A stretch of 64,000 nt of DNA from Deltaproteobacteria bacterium (GTDB lineage: Bacteria > Myxococcota > Kuafuiibacteriia > Kuafuiibacteriales > Kuafuiibacteriaceae), in assembly GCA_020632995.1 (NCBI GenBank), contig JACKEN010000005.1, positions 62,001 through 126,000 of the forward strand, in the 5' to 3' direction. The notes beneath the pieces are model-generated. The model ran no database searches and was not told the origin of the DNA. It saw nothing but the letters and a program-made list of their open reading frames with translations. The number at the start of each line of letters is the position of its first letter. Position 1 is the stretch's first letter. A program made the translations under genes and the position numbers. Positions 26,137 through 33,908 of this stretch are shown piece after piece.

Positions 26137-27156
26137 TCAGGCGAAGGTGCCGAGCGCCTCGTTGGCGTAGGCGATCCGGTTCTCCATGTGGGGGATGCCC
26201 GCGCGCTCCCAGCGCGAGCACCACACCTGGGCCGCCTCGGCCGGGGTCCGGGTCTGCTTCAGGGCCTCGAACGCCCCGCGCTCGGTGGTCTGGCACTCGT
26301 GCCAGATGAAGTCGAGCTGCACTCCGAGGTCGTCCACCGGCTTGCCCTGGGCGCGCGCGAACTGCTCCAGCGCCTCGCGCCGGGGGCCCTCCCACTGGGC
26401 GATGCCGAAGGCGGGCCCGCCGATCTGGTGCTGCCCCGGCTTCACCCCGGACTCCGCCTGGAGGTTGCCCACGATCCCCGCCGCCTGGGCCGGGCTCAGG
26501 CCCTTGTCGACGAAGTAGTTGAAGGCGCGCTCCGCGTTGGTGTTGCCGCGCAGGCTCGAGGTGTCGGTGGCCGGCCCGGTGGGCGCGGCGGCCGAGGTGC
26601 CACCGCTCCGGCCCGGTCCGGAGGCCCCGGCCGGCGCACGGCCGCCACCGCCGCCTCCACCACCGCCGAGGTTGCCGGCGTAGCGGGGCGGGCTCTGCTG
26701 GCCCTGGTTCTGGCCTCCGCCGTTCATCAGGTAGTCGATCAGCATCTGGAGCATGTCCGCCGCGCTCATGCCGTTCAGCCCCGGGAACCCCTGGCCCTGC
26801 TCCGCCTGGCCCTGTCCGAGCGCGGGCAGCCCCTGCGCGCGCCCCTCGCCCTGGTTGAGCTGCTGCAGGAGCTGCCGGAGCTCCTGCGGGGTGTCGATGG
26901 TGGGGCCGAACTCGTCCCGGTGCGCGTCGATGTACTGCCCGAGCCGGGCCTTCTGGGCCTCGGGGAGCGGCGCGAGGGCCTCCATGAGGTCCGCCGAGCC
27001 CTCGCCGAAGAGCGAGGCAGGGGCGCCGAGGGGCGACAGCTCGGCTTGGAGCCCCGGCCAGGCCACGCTGGACCGCTGGATGGCGGCCCAGTCGATGGGG
27101 AGTGAAGCTGTCGAGTTGATGCTGCCCACCACGATGATCGTCTCCAGGAGCATCAT
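26137..27156 (-). CDS. protein with C-terminal phage tail-tip lysozyme-like domain
   Basis: The 339-aa protein starts with one of two adjacent ATGs (27156 or 27153) and has no convincing signal peptide. The middle is low-complexity Gln/Gly-rich (LQQLNQGEGRAQG, a nine-Gly run). From about residue 210 the sequence reads AFNYFVDKGLSPAQAAGI, then GNLQAESGVKPGQHQ, GPAFGIAQWEGPRR and WHECQTTERGAFEALKQ. This is the tail-tip lysozyme pattern of phage tail proteins, with the candidate catalytic Glu in QAESG. The domain should cleave peptidoglycan glycan strands. With no export signal and a disordered linker it could be a secretion-system or prophage-derived effector. No other phage gene is nearby, so this is inference. 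Confidence 0.75.
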   Translation of the reverse strand: MMLLETIIVVGSINSTASLPIDWAAIQRSSVAWPGLQAELSPLGAPASLFGEGSADLMEALAPLPEAQKARLGQYIDAHRDEFGPTIDTPQELRQLLQQLNQGEGRAQGLPALGQGQAEQGQGFPGLNGMSAADMLQMLIDYLMNGGGQNQGQQSPPRYAGNLGGGGGGGGGRAPAGASGPGRSGGTSAAAPTGPATDTSSLRGNTNAERAFNYFVDKGLSPAQAAGIVGNLQAESGVKPGQHQIGGPAFGIAQWEGPRREALEQFARAQGKPVDDLGVQLDFIWHECQTTERGAFEALKQTRTPAEAAQVWCSRWERAGIPHMENRIAYANEALGTFA

Positions 27157-27210
27157 CGGGGAACCGGTCGCTCCGGTCGCTTTCCTGCGCCGTGTAATGA
27201 CCGCGGCCGG

Positions 27211-29655
27211 TCAGAGGAGGTCCATCGGGTCCACGTCCAGCACCACGTCCACCTTGCGGGGCAGGTCGTCGAGCGCCGCCCGCACCCGGCCCATCGCGGC
27301 GAGGAGGCGGGCGGGGGAGGGGGTCAGTAGCATCACCTGGAAGCGCCACCGCTCCCGCAGCCGGTCGATCGGGGCGGGAGCGGGGCCGAGCACCCGACCG
27401 CCGTCCTGGAGCGCGGCGCGGGCCGCCTCCGCCGCGCGCGCGGCGACGTCCTGGGCCAGCCCCTGCTCCCGGGACTCCACCCGCACCAGCCCCATCCGGC
27501 CGTAGGGCGGGTAGCCGGCCTCTTCACGGGCGGGGGCCTCGTACTGCAAGAAGGCCTGCACATCGTGCCGCACCGCGGCCATCAGGGCGTAGTGCTGGGG
27601 CTGGAAGGTCTGGATCACCACCCGGCCCGGCGCGTCGGCCCGCCCCGCGCGCCCCGCCACCTGGGTGAGGAGCTGGAAGGTGCGCTCCGCCGCCCGGAAG
27701 TCCGGGAACGCGAGCGAGGCGTCGGCGAGCACGATGCCCACCAGGGTCACCCGCGGGAAGTCGTGGCCCTTCGCCACCATCTGGGTCCCCACCAGCACGT
27801 CGGCCTCGTGGGCCCGGAACGCCCGCAGGGTCTCCTCGAGCACCCCCACCTTCTGGGTCGCGTCCCGATCGAGGCGGAGCACCCGGGCCTCGGGGACCTC
27901 CTCCTTCACCGCCGCCACCACCCGCTCCGTCCCCGCCCCCATCGGCCGGATCGCTCGGCCCTGGCACTGCCGGCAGGGGGCCTCGAGCGGCTCCTCGAAG
28001 CCGCAGTAGTGGCAGGCCAGCTTGCGCTGCTTGAGGTGGTGGGTGAGCGACACCGAGCAGCGGGGGCAGGTCTTGGGCGCCCCGCAGTCCTCGCAGTAGA
28101 CGATGGTGTTGAAGCCCCGCCGGTTGAGGAAGAGGATGGCCTGCTCCCCCTGGGCCACCACGTGCCGCAGGCCGTCGCCGAGCGCCCGGGACAAGAGCGG
28201 CAGGTCGCCCTTCATCTGGCGCCGCTCCTCGCCGAGGTCCACCACCTGGACGGTGGGCATCGGCCGCGCCCCCACCCGGGCGTCGAGCATCAGGCGGTGC
28301 AGGCGGCCTTGCTCCACCCGGTGCAGGGTCTCGAGCGAGGGGGTGGCGGAGCCGAGGAGGACCAGGCTCTTCGTCCGCGCCCCCCGCACCAGCGCGAGGT
28401 CCCGCCCGTTGTAGCGGACGTCGGAGCCCTGCTTGAAGGAGGGGTCGTGCTCCTCGTCCACCACGATCACCCCGAGGTCCCGCACCGGGGCCCACAGGGC
28501 GGAGCGCGGGCCGAGGGCGATGCGGGCCTCACCCGCCCGCAGGCGCCGCCAGCCCCGGCGGCGCTCGGCGTCGGTGAGGGCGGAGTGGAGCACCACCACC
28601 TGGTCGCCGAAGCGGGCGCGAAAGCGCGCCTCGAGCTGGGGGGTGAGGGCGATCTCGGGCACCAGGACCACCGCCCCCCGCCCCACGGCGAGGGCGTGGG
28701 CGATGAGCCGCAGGTACACCTCGGTCTTGCCGGAGCCGGTGACCCCCTGCAGCAGGTACGCGCCGGGCGCCCCGGAGTCGAAGTCTGCAAGCAGGGTTGC
28801 GAGGGCCTCGGCCTGGGCGACGGTGGGCTCGGGCGGGACCTCGTCGCCCCCCGCCCCGGGGCCCTCCGGGGTGAAGGGCACCGCCTCCACCGCCACCACC
28901 CCGTCCGCCACCAGGCGCTTGAGCGCGGCCCGCACGGTGGGCCCGCCGAGGCTGTTCACCAGGACCTCGACCGGCGCGGGGCCCTGCTCGAGGCGGGCGA
29001 AGAGCTCGCGCCGGGCGGGGGCGCGCCGGATCAACGGCCACGCCGCCTCGGGGCTCATCACCCGGCGGGCGACGTCGACCGTGGCCTGGGCCTCGTGCGC
29101 GGCGAAGGACTGCTTGCGCGTCACCAACCCGAGGGCCTCGAGGGCGTCGGCGGCCCGGCTCCTCGCCTGGGCGCCCTTCACCCCGGCCCCCTGGGCCGCG
29201 GCGAGGAGGAGCTTGCGCTGCGGCGCGGTGAGGGCCTCCCGCTGGCTCAGCACCTCGGCGTCGCCCTCCAGCCAGCGCCGCCCCTCGGGGGTGGCAGCGA
29301 GCCGCACCACCGAGGCCGCGGTGAGGCCGGGGGGGAGGGCGATCTTCAGCACCTCCCCCACCGTGGCCTGGTAGTAGTCGGCCGCGAACGCCGCGAGCTG
29401 CAGGACGTCTTGCGGGACGAGCGGCGCCTCGTCCATGCGCGAGGCGATGGGCCGCAGCTTGGCCTGCACCTCCTCGGGGAGGGCCTCGGGCAGGTCGAGG
29501 ATGAAGCCGGTGACGCGCCGGGTGCCGAAGGGCACGAGCACGCGGTGCCCGACCTGGAGCTGGCCCGTGAGGTGCTCGGGGACCGCGTAGTGGAAGCGGC
29601 CCCGCACCGGCAGCGAGACCGCCACCTCGGCGAAGCGGGGGCCCTCGGCGCTCAC
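27211..29655 (-). CDS. priA: primosomal protein N', PriA helicase
   Basis: PriA restarts collapsed replication forks by loading the primosome. The 814-aa protein has an N-terminal DNA-binding domain (FAEVAVSLPVRGRFHYAVP), Walker A GVTGSGKTE and DEEH box (VIVVDEEHDPSFKQ). It also has the zinc-binding insert with eight Cys (CEDCGAPKTCPRC ... CHYCGF ... CRQCQG) and helicase motifs (GSATPSLE, GTQMVAKGHDFP, QVAGRAGRAD). I chose GTG 29655 because it overlaps the stop of the 46-aa lipoprotein as GTGA. Five copies of the 14-bp palindrome or its close form lie inside (27546, 28012, 28299, 28787, 29400), the densest stretch in this half of the window. Confidence 0.96.
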   Translation of the reverse strand: MSAEGPRFAEVAVSLPVRGRFHYAVPEHLTGQLQVGHRVLVPFGTRRVTGFILDLPEALPEEVQAKLRPIASRMDEAPLVPQDVLQLAAFAADYYQATVGEVLKIALPPGLTAASVVRLAATPEGRRWLEGDAEVLSQREALTAPQRKLLLAAAQGAGVKGAQARSRAADALEALGLVTRKQSFAAHEAQATVDVARRVMSPEAAWPLIRRAPARRELFARLEQGPAPVEVLVNSLGGPTVRAALKRLVADGVVAVEAVPFTPEGPGAGGDEVPPEPTVAQAEALATLLADFDSGAPGAYLLQGVTGSGKTEVYLRLIAHALAVGRGAVVLVPEIALTPQLEARFRARFGDQVVVLHSALTDAERRRGWRRLRAGEARIALGPRSALWAPVRDLGVIVVDEEHDPSFKQGSDVRYNGRDLALVRGARTKSLVLLGSATPSLETLHRVEQGRLHRLMLDARVGARPMPTVQVVDLGEERRQMKGDLPLLSRALGDGLRHVVAQGEQAILFLNRRGFNTIVYCEDCGAPKTCPRCSVSLTHHLKQRKLACHYCGFEEPLEAPCRQCQGRAIRPMGAGTERVVAAVKEEVPEARVLRLDRDATQKVGVLEETLRAFRAHEADVLVGTQMVAKGHDFPRVTLVGIVLADASLAFPDFRAAERTFQLLTQVAGRAGRADAPGRVVIQTFQPQHYALMAAVRHDVQAFLQYEAPAREEAGYPPYGRMGLVRVESREQGLAQDVAARAAEAARAALQDGGRVLGPAPAPIDRLRERWRFQVMLLTPSPARLLAAMGRVRAALDDLPRKVDVVLDVDPMDLL

Positions 29656-29792
29656 TGCGCGGTGGTGGTGGCGGTGGCCACCCCGGCGTCCCGGACCCGC
29701 GCCGTCACTTTCACCCGCACCTGGTCGTCGCAGGCGAGGCCGCCCGCGCCCAGGAGGGCGGCCAGCGCCCATGCGGACAGGCGGCGCATCAT
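29652..29792 (-). CDS. small lipoprotein, 46 aa
   Basis: A 46-aa protein reads MMRRLSAWALAALLGAGG, then LAC, with a charged n-region, hydrophobic core and lipobox. About 25 mature residues follow (DDQVRVKVTARVRDAG...). Its ATG overlaps the stop of the LolA-like gene (ATGA) and its TGA overlaps the priA GTG (GTGA), so it is wedged between two genes by 4-bp overlaps on each side. That tight fit and the clean lipoprotein signal support it as a real gene. The function is unknown. Confidence 0.65.
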   Translation of the reverse strand: MMRRLSAWALAALLGAGGLACDDQVRVKVTARVRDAGVATATTTAQ

Positions 29793-30517
29793 TGCGGCGG
29801 GGCCAGGAGGTCCTTGTCGAGGGCGGCGTTCACCTCGATGGCGGAGATCTCGGTGACCTCGACCAGCGCGCCGTTCTCCCACCGCTCGATGCGGCGGGGG
29901 AACCACTGGTCGACGAGCTCGCTGCCGTAGCCGAGCAGGCGCAGCTCCTCGACCACGTTGCCGTTCACCGTGATCAGGCGCAGCGGCACCCGCAGCTCCT
30001 TGTCGATCCACAGCTGGGGCTTGCTCGTCTCCCACGGCTTGGCGCCGATGACGTAGGCGATGTGCCCGTCCTGGCGCGAGAGGGAGACCTCGCTGCCGTC
30101 GATGCCGTTCTTGCCGAGGAACGTCTCACCGCGCTTGCCGCCCGGGTCGGCGGACTTGGGGAAGAGGAGATCCTGGAACAGGTCGCTCTTGATCCGGCTG
30201 GGGCTCCCCGCCGCGCCGCCCAGGGTGAAGCTCCAGCGCCGATCCCCCACGGTGAGGGTGACCGCGGTGCCGGACGCGTCCTGCACCTGCAGGCGGTGGC
30301 CCTTGCCGGTCTTGAACGCCCACCACACCTTGCTCGTCTGGTCGCCGCGGGTGCGGGTGCCCTGGACCACCACCGTGTCGATCGACAGCTCGGAGCGGTG
30401 CGCGCCCACCTTCGACAGGATCGCGTCGGTGGGCAGGATGTACGCGAGCCCGGGGGACGCGGTGGCCAACGCGATGGCCGTCACGCTCGCGGCGGCCCAT
30501 CCTTTCTTGCCTGTCAT
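29789..30517 (-). CDS. LolA/RseB-like periplasmic outer-membrane lipoprotein-sorting-type protein
   Basis: This is a 242-aa protein with a signal peptide (AAASVTAIALATASPGLA). The body is a single beta-rich domain: SELSIDTVVVQGTRTRGDQ, VWWAFKTGKGHRLQV, and ELRVPLRLITVNGNVVEELRL near the C-terminus. This is the unclosed-barrel pattern of LolA/LolB/RseB-like proteins that bind acyl chains or lipoproteins. Sequence similarity to true LolA is too loose to call it that. It heads the LolA-like, small lipoprotein, priA unit and diverges from the outer-membrane barrel gene, with only 25 bp between the two start codons. Confidence 0.72.
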   Translation of the reverse strand: MTGKKGWAAASVTAIALATASPGLAYILPTDAILSKVGAHRSELSIDTVVVQGTRTRGDQTSKVWWAFKTGKGHRLQVQDASGTAVTLTVGDRRWSFTLGGAAGSPSRIKSDLFQDLLFPKSADPGGKRGETFLGKNGIDGSEVSLSRQDGHIAYVIGAKPWETSKPQLWIDKELRVPLRLITVNGNVVEELRLLGYGSELVDQWFPRRIERWENGALVEVTEISAIEVNAALDKDLLAPPQ

Positions 30518-30542
30518 GACCGGTGGGCTACCATGGTCGCGC

Positions 30543-31439
30543 GTGGTCTTGGAAGGCAGGACGTGGTTCGGGGGCGCCGCCCTCCTCGTGGCGCTCCTGG
30601 GCGCGGCGCCCCAGGCCCAGGCCCAGGGTTTCGAGGGCGCGCGCCTCATGGGGTTCGCCGAGGCGCAGCGGGCCCTGGCGGCGGGCAACGACGCCATCTA
30701 CGTGAACCCGGCCGGGCTCGCGATGGGCAAGGTCTACAGCATCGAGCTGGGCTACGTGGACGACCTGCTCGGCTCCGACCGCCGCTTCAACGCCTCCCTC
30801 GTCGACAGCCAGGCGGGGCCGGTGGCCGCGGGCCTGGCGTACACGTACACCAAGCGCGCCCCCGACGCGGAGGAGGGCACCACCGAGCGGCTGGAGGGCC
30901 ACCGCACCGAGCTGTCGCTCGCCACCCTGGTGGCCGAGACCGCCGCGATCGGGGTCACCGCGCGCTACGTCACCTTCAACCGCAAGGACGGCGAGGAGGA
31001 CCTCCCCGACGAGGACTTCAAGAGCTTCCAGATCGACGCGGGCTTCCAGTGGCGGGTCTGGGAGGGGCTCTCGGTGGGCGTGGCGGGCTACAACCTCACC
31101 AACTCCGATCGCCCCGAGCTCCCGATCTCGTGGGGCGCGGGGCTCGGCTGGCAGTCGAGCTGGTTCTCGCTCGAGGGCGACGTCCGCTACAACGCCCAGC
31201 AAGGCAAGCCAGCCTACAGCATGGCCGGCGGGGTGGTGCTCGCAGAGATGTTCCCCATCCGCCTCGGCGCCACCTACGACTACGGCCACCAGGCCTGGTC
31301 GATCTCCGCCGGCCTCGGCTTCGTGGTGGATCGCTTCAGCATCGACATCGGCTTTCGCCAGCGCCTGAAGGGCGACGACCTCTTGGACTACGGGAACGAG
31401 CGCGTGCTCGCCGCGGCGATGCGCCTGATGGTGTTCTGA
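30543..31439 (+). CDS. outer-membrane beta-barrel protein (PorV/UPF0164-like)
   Basis: This is a 298-aa protein with a signal peptide ending in GAAPQAQAQ. It continues GFEGARLMGFAEAQRALAAG and NDAIYVNPAGLAM, the usual opening of FadL/PorV-like barrels. About a dozen alternating amphipathic strands follow (LAYTYTKRA, VTARYVTFNRKDG, ISAGLGFVVDRFSIDIGFRQ). The last residue is Phe (RLMVF), the BAM recognition signature. The function could be transport of a hydrophobic compound or an accessory role in secretion. The GTG at 30543 is the best start in frame, leaving a 25-bp divergent gap. The 3' end is 9 bp from the convergent lgt. Confidence 0.82.
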   Translation: MVLEGRTWFGGAALLVALLGAAPQAQAQGFEGARLMGFAEAQRALAAGNDAIYVNPAGLAMGKVYSIELGYVDDLLGSDRRFNASLVDSQAGPVAAGLAYTYTKRAPDAEEGTTERLEGHRTELSLATLVAETAAIGVTARYVTFNRKDGEEDLPDEDFKSFQIDAGFQWRVWEGLSVGVAGYNLTNSDRPELPISWGAGLGWQSSWFSLEGDVRYNAQQGKPAYSMAGGVVLAEMFPIRLGATYDYGHQAWSISAGLGFVVDRFSIDIGFRQRLKGDDLLDYGNERVLAAAMRLMVF

Positions 31440-31448
31440 CCCGCGCGC

Positions 31449-32333
31449 TCAGGCGGCGGGCGCGATGCGCTGGCTGGTGTTCTTGCCCTTGGTGCGGCCG
31501 TAGATCACGATCGCCACGCCGATCGAGAACAGCACGATCGAGATGAGCTGGCTGGTCGAGAACGGCGTGCCGAGCACGTCCTCGCCGCGGGCCACGTCGC
31601 CGCGCAGGGTCTCCATCCCGTAGCGCAGGAACGGGTACAGGAAGAGGTACCCGGCCAGCACCATGCCGTGGAAGCGCTTCTGGGTCCGGATGAGGAGCAG
31701 GAGCAGGAAGAGGGTGAGGTTGCCGAGCGACTCGTACAGCTGCACCGGGTGCACGAGGATGGTGAAGGGCGCGTCATGGTCGATGACGTGGTGGTTCACC
31801 TCGCTCGAGTGGATCAGGCTCCCGGCCGGGAAGCGCACCCCGAGCGGGAAGTCGGGGTCCACGGGGTCGCCCCAGCAGCAGCCGGCGGCGAAGCACCCGA
31901 TGCGCCCGAAGAACTGGCCGAGGGACACGCTGGGGATCAGGGTGTCGGCCACGAACAGGAAGCTCCAGCCCTTCTTGCGCGCGTAGTAGACGCTGAAGAT
32001 GATCGCGCCCAGCAGGCCGCCGTAGAACACCAGCCCGCCCTCCCAGATCCGGAAGATCTTGAGCGGGTCCTGGGCGTAGCCGTTGTTCCACTCCACCATG
32101 ATGAAGAGGATGCGGGAGCCGGCGAGCGAGGCGATCAGGATCCAGAACGTGAGGTCCAGGACGAACTGGTCGTAGTTGCCCTTGGAGCTGATGTCGACGC
32201 GCCGGGCCTCGCGGGCGGCCAGCTGCATGCCCACCAGGAAGCCCAGGGCGATCATCAGCCCGTAGGTGTGGATGTTGAACTCCCACCCGGCGTGCAGCCA
32301 GTTGAGGTTCACGTGGATCAGTACAGGATGCAT
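31449..32333 (-). CDS. lgt: prolipoprotein diacylglyceryl transferase
   Basis: Lgt moves diacylglycerol from phosphatidylglycerol to the lipobox Cys of prolipoproteins, the first maturation step. The 294-aa protein has seven predicted membrane helices and the Lgt signature FFGRIGCFAAGCCWG, with HPVQLYE and the R-Y-x-x-E segment (LRYGMETLRGD) further on. It is the third gene of lspA-lspA-lgt on the minus strand, 24 bp after the preceding stop. This fits a genome with many lipoproteins. Confidence 0.96.
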   Translation of the reverse strand: MHPVLIHVNLNWLHAGWEFNIHTYGLMIALGFLVGMQLAAREARRVDISSKGNYDQFVLDLTFWILIASLAGSRILFIMVEWNNGYAQDPLKIFRIWEGGLVFYGGLLGAIIFSVYYARKKGWSFLFVADTLIPSVSLGQFFGRIGCFAAGCCWGDPVDPDFPLGVRFPAGSLIHSSEVNHHVIDHDAPFTILVHPVQLYESLGNLTLFLLLLLIRTQKRFHGMVLAGYLFLYPFLRYGMETLRGDVARGEDVLGTPFSTSQLISIVLFSIGVAIVIYGRTKGKNTSQRIAPAA

Positions 32334-32357
32334 GGCGGTTCCTAGGTTTGCCTGGCC

Positions 32358-33014
32358 TCAGACGCCGGCGCGTTGCCTCGCCCGAAGGGCGTCGCGAATC
32401 CACTCCAGGATCATGAAGCCCACCCCGGTGGTGATGGCGGCGTCCGCGAAGTTGAAGGTCGGCCAGTGCTTGGTGCCGACGTACCAGTCGATGAAGTCGA
32501 TGACGTAGGCGAGGTGGAGGCGATCGATGAAGTTCCCGAGCGCGCCGCCGAAGACGAGCGCGAGCGACACCATCAAGAGGAGCTGCTCCTCCTCGAGCTT
32601 CCGCAGGAACGCGACGATGAAGATCATCGCGGCGAGGGACACGAAGAGGAAGAACGGGACCCGCACCGCGTCGCTCGCCTTGGCCAGCAGGCCCCAGGCC
32701 GCGCCGGGGTTCTCGACGTAGCGGAAGTTCCAGAACCCATCGACCACCTCGACGGTGGGGCAGTGGGCGGCGAAGCTGTCGCAGGGCCCCTTGACGGAGC
32801 CGTAGAAGGCGCCGAGCTGCTGGGGCAGCGACATCTCGCTCAGGAGCTCGGCCTGGCGGTCCTCACTCAGCGGCCCCCGCTGACCGGTGGCGGCCTGGGC
32901 CACGCCGGGGGTCAGGTAGGTGACGGCGAGGAACTTCGTCCACTGGTCCACCAGGGCCACCGTCAGCCCGATGGCGATGAGGATCTTCCACCGACGTTGC
33001 ACGGGCATGGCCAT
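32358..33014 (-). CDS. lspA: lipoprotein signal peptidase II, paralog 1
   Basis: LspA cleaves the signal peptide from diacylglyceryl-modified prolipoproteins. The 218-aa protein has TM1 (WKILIAIGLTVALVDQWTK), the loop motif RYVENPGAAWG, the first catalytic Asp in GNFIDRLHLAYVIDF and the second in WPTFNFADAAI. It is about 55 residues longer than the E. coli enzyme. The extra length lies between TM1 and the NPGAAWG motif and holds two Cys (CDSFAAHC). The start may be ATG 33014 or 33008. It sits about 10 bp after the second paralog. Confidence 0.94.
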   Translation of the reverse strand: MAMPVQRRWKILIAIGLTVALVDQWTKFLAVTYLTPGVAQAATGQRGPLSEDRQAELLSEMSLPQQLGAFYGSVKGPCDSFAAHCPTVEVVDGFWNFRYVENPGAAWGLLAKASDAVRVPFFLFVSLAAMIFIVAFLRKLEEEQLLLMVSLALVFGGALGNFIDRLHLAYVIDFIDWYVGTKHWPTFNFADAAITTGVGFMILEWIRDALRARQRAGV

Positions 33015-33024
33015 ACCCTGGGGG

Positions 33025-33693
33025 TCAGGGCTGCGCAACGCCGGTTTCGGCGGGGACGGCGCGGCGGCTGGCCAGGTAATCCAGCAGCGAGGTCAGGATG
33101 ATGAGGCCCATCCCGGTGCTGATGCCGACGTCGGCCACGTTGAAGGTCGGCCAGTAGAAGTCGCCGTAGTACCAGAGGATGAAGTCGACCACGTAGCCCA
33201 TGTGGGCCCGGTCCACGAGGTTGCCGAGGGCGCCGCCCATGAGCAGGCCGAGCGCGACCAGGAGCGCCTTCTGGTCGGGCTCCACCTTGCGCACGAACGC
33301 GAGCATGAAGAGCACCGCCAGGCTCGACACCCCGAGGAGCAGGGGCAGGCGCAGGCCGTCGGGGAGCCGGGCGAACATCGACCACGCCGCGCCCTTGTTC
33401 TCGGCGTAGCGCCAGCTCCAGCCCGACTCGAACACCTTCACCTCGGGGCACAGGCGCCCGTTGGTGCGGCAGGGGTTCTCCACCGCGGTGTAGTACAGGG
33501 CGATCTGCTGGAGCGGCCCGAGCTCGCTCAGGACCTGGTCCCGCTCGGCCAGGGTGGTCACCGCGCCGGTCTCGAGGGCCGCGTTGGCCAGGCCCGGGGT
33601 GAGGTGCTTCACCGCCAGGAGCTTGGTGGCCTGGTCCGCCACCAGCACCGCCAGGCCCAGCGCCAGCACCAGCCGGAACTTGCGCGCGTGCAT
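33025..33693 (-). CDS. lspA: lipoprotein signal peptidase II, paralog 2
   Basis: This is a second LspA of about 222 aa from ATG 33693; ATG 33723 would add 10 residues. It has TM1 (LVLALGLAVLVADQATKLL), the RYAENKGAAWS loop and the catalytic Asp pair in GNLVDRAHMGYVVDF and WPTFNVADVGI. It carries the same type of insertion after TM1 with a Cys pair (CRTNGRLC). The two paralogs clearly diverged after duplication. Myxococcus xanthus is known to carry adjacent lspA copies, and its antibiotic TA targets LspA, so redundancy may provide tolerance. It is the first gene of the lspA-lspA-lgt unit. Confidence 0.93.
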   Translation of the reverse strand: MHARKFRLVLALGLAVLVADQATKLLAVKHLTPGLANAALETGAVTTLAERDQVLSELGPLQQIALYYTAVENPCRTNGRLCPEVKVFESGWSWRYAENKGAAWSMFARLPDGLRLPLLLGVSSLAVLFMLAFVRKVEPDQKALLVALGLLMGGALGNLVDRAHMGYVVDFILWYYGDFYWPTFNVADVGISTGMGLIILTSLLDYLASRRAVPAETGVAQP

Positions 33694-33740
33694 CAAGGAC
33701 CCATAGCCCGGGCGGTCAGCCATGCCCAGCCCCAACCCGC

Positions 33741-33771
33741 GAGGCGGCCCCGGGATTTCCGGGGTGGCCTC
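33741..33771. promoter_or_regulatory. inverted repeat in the lspA/clcA divergent intergenic region
   Basis: GAGGC-GG-CCCCGG, loop GATTT, CCGGGG-TG-GCCTC forms an 11-bp stem broken by one 2x2 mismatch. It lies 48 bp upstream of the lspA start and 138 bp upstream of the CLC start, so it is not a terminator for either. It could be an operator or a 5' leader hairpin. No function is shown. Confidence 0.35.
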
Positions 33772-33908
33772 AGCCGCGTGCTCCTGGCCGGAGGATCATG
33801 GTATGCCCTGGTCCGCTCCGACCCGCCGGGCATTTTAGGGCAGATAATCTCACCGCTTCCGCCCCAGGGTGGCATAGAGGGACCGGCGGCTCCGCCCGGG
33901 AGCGCAAG

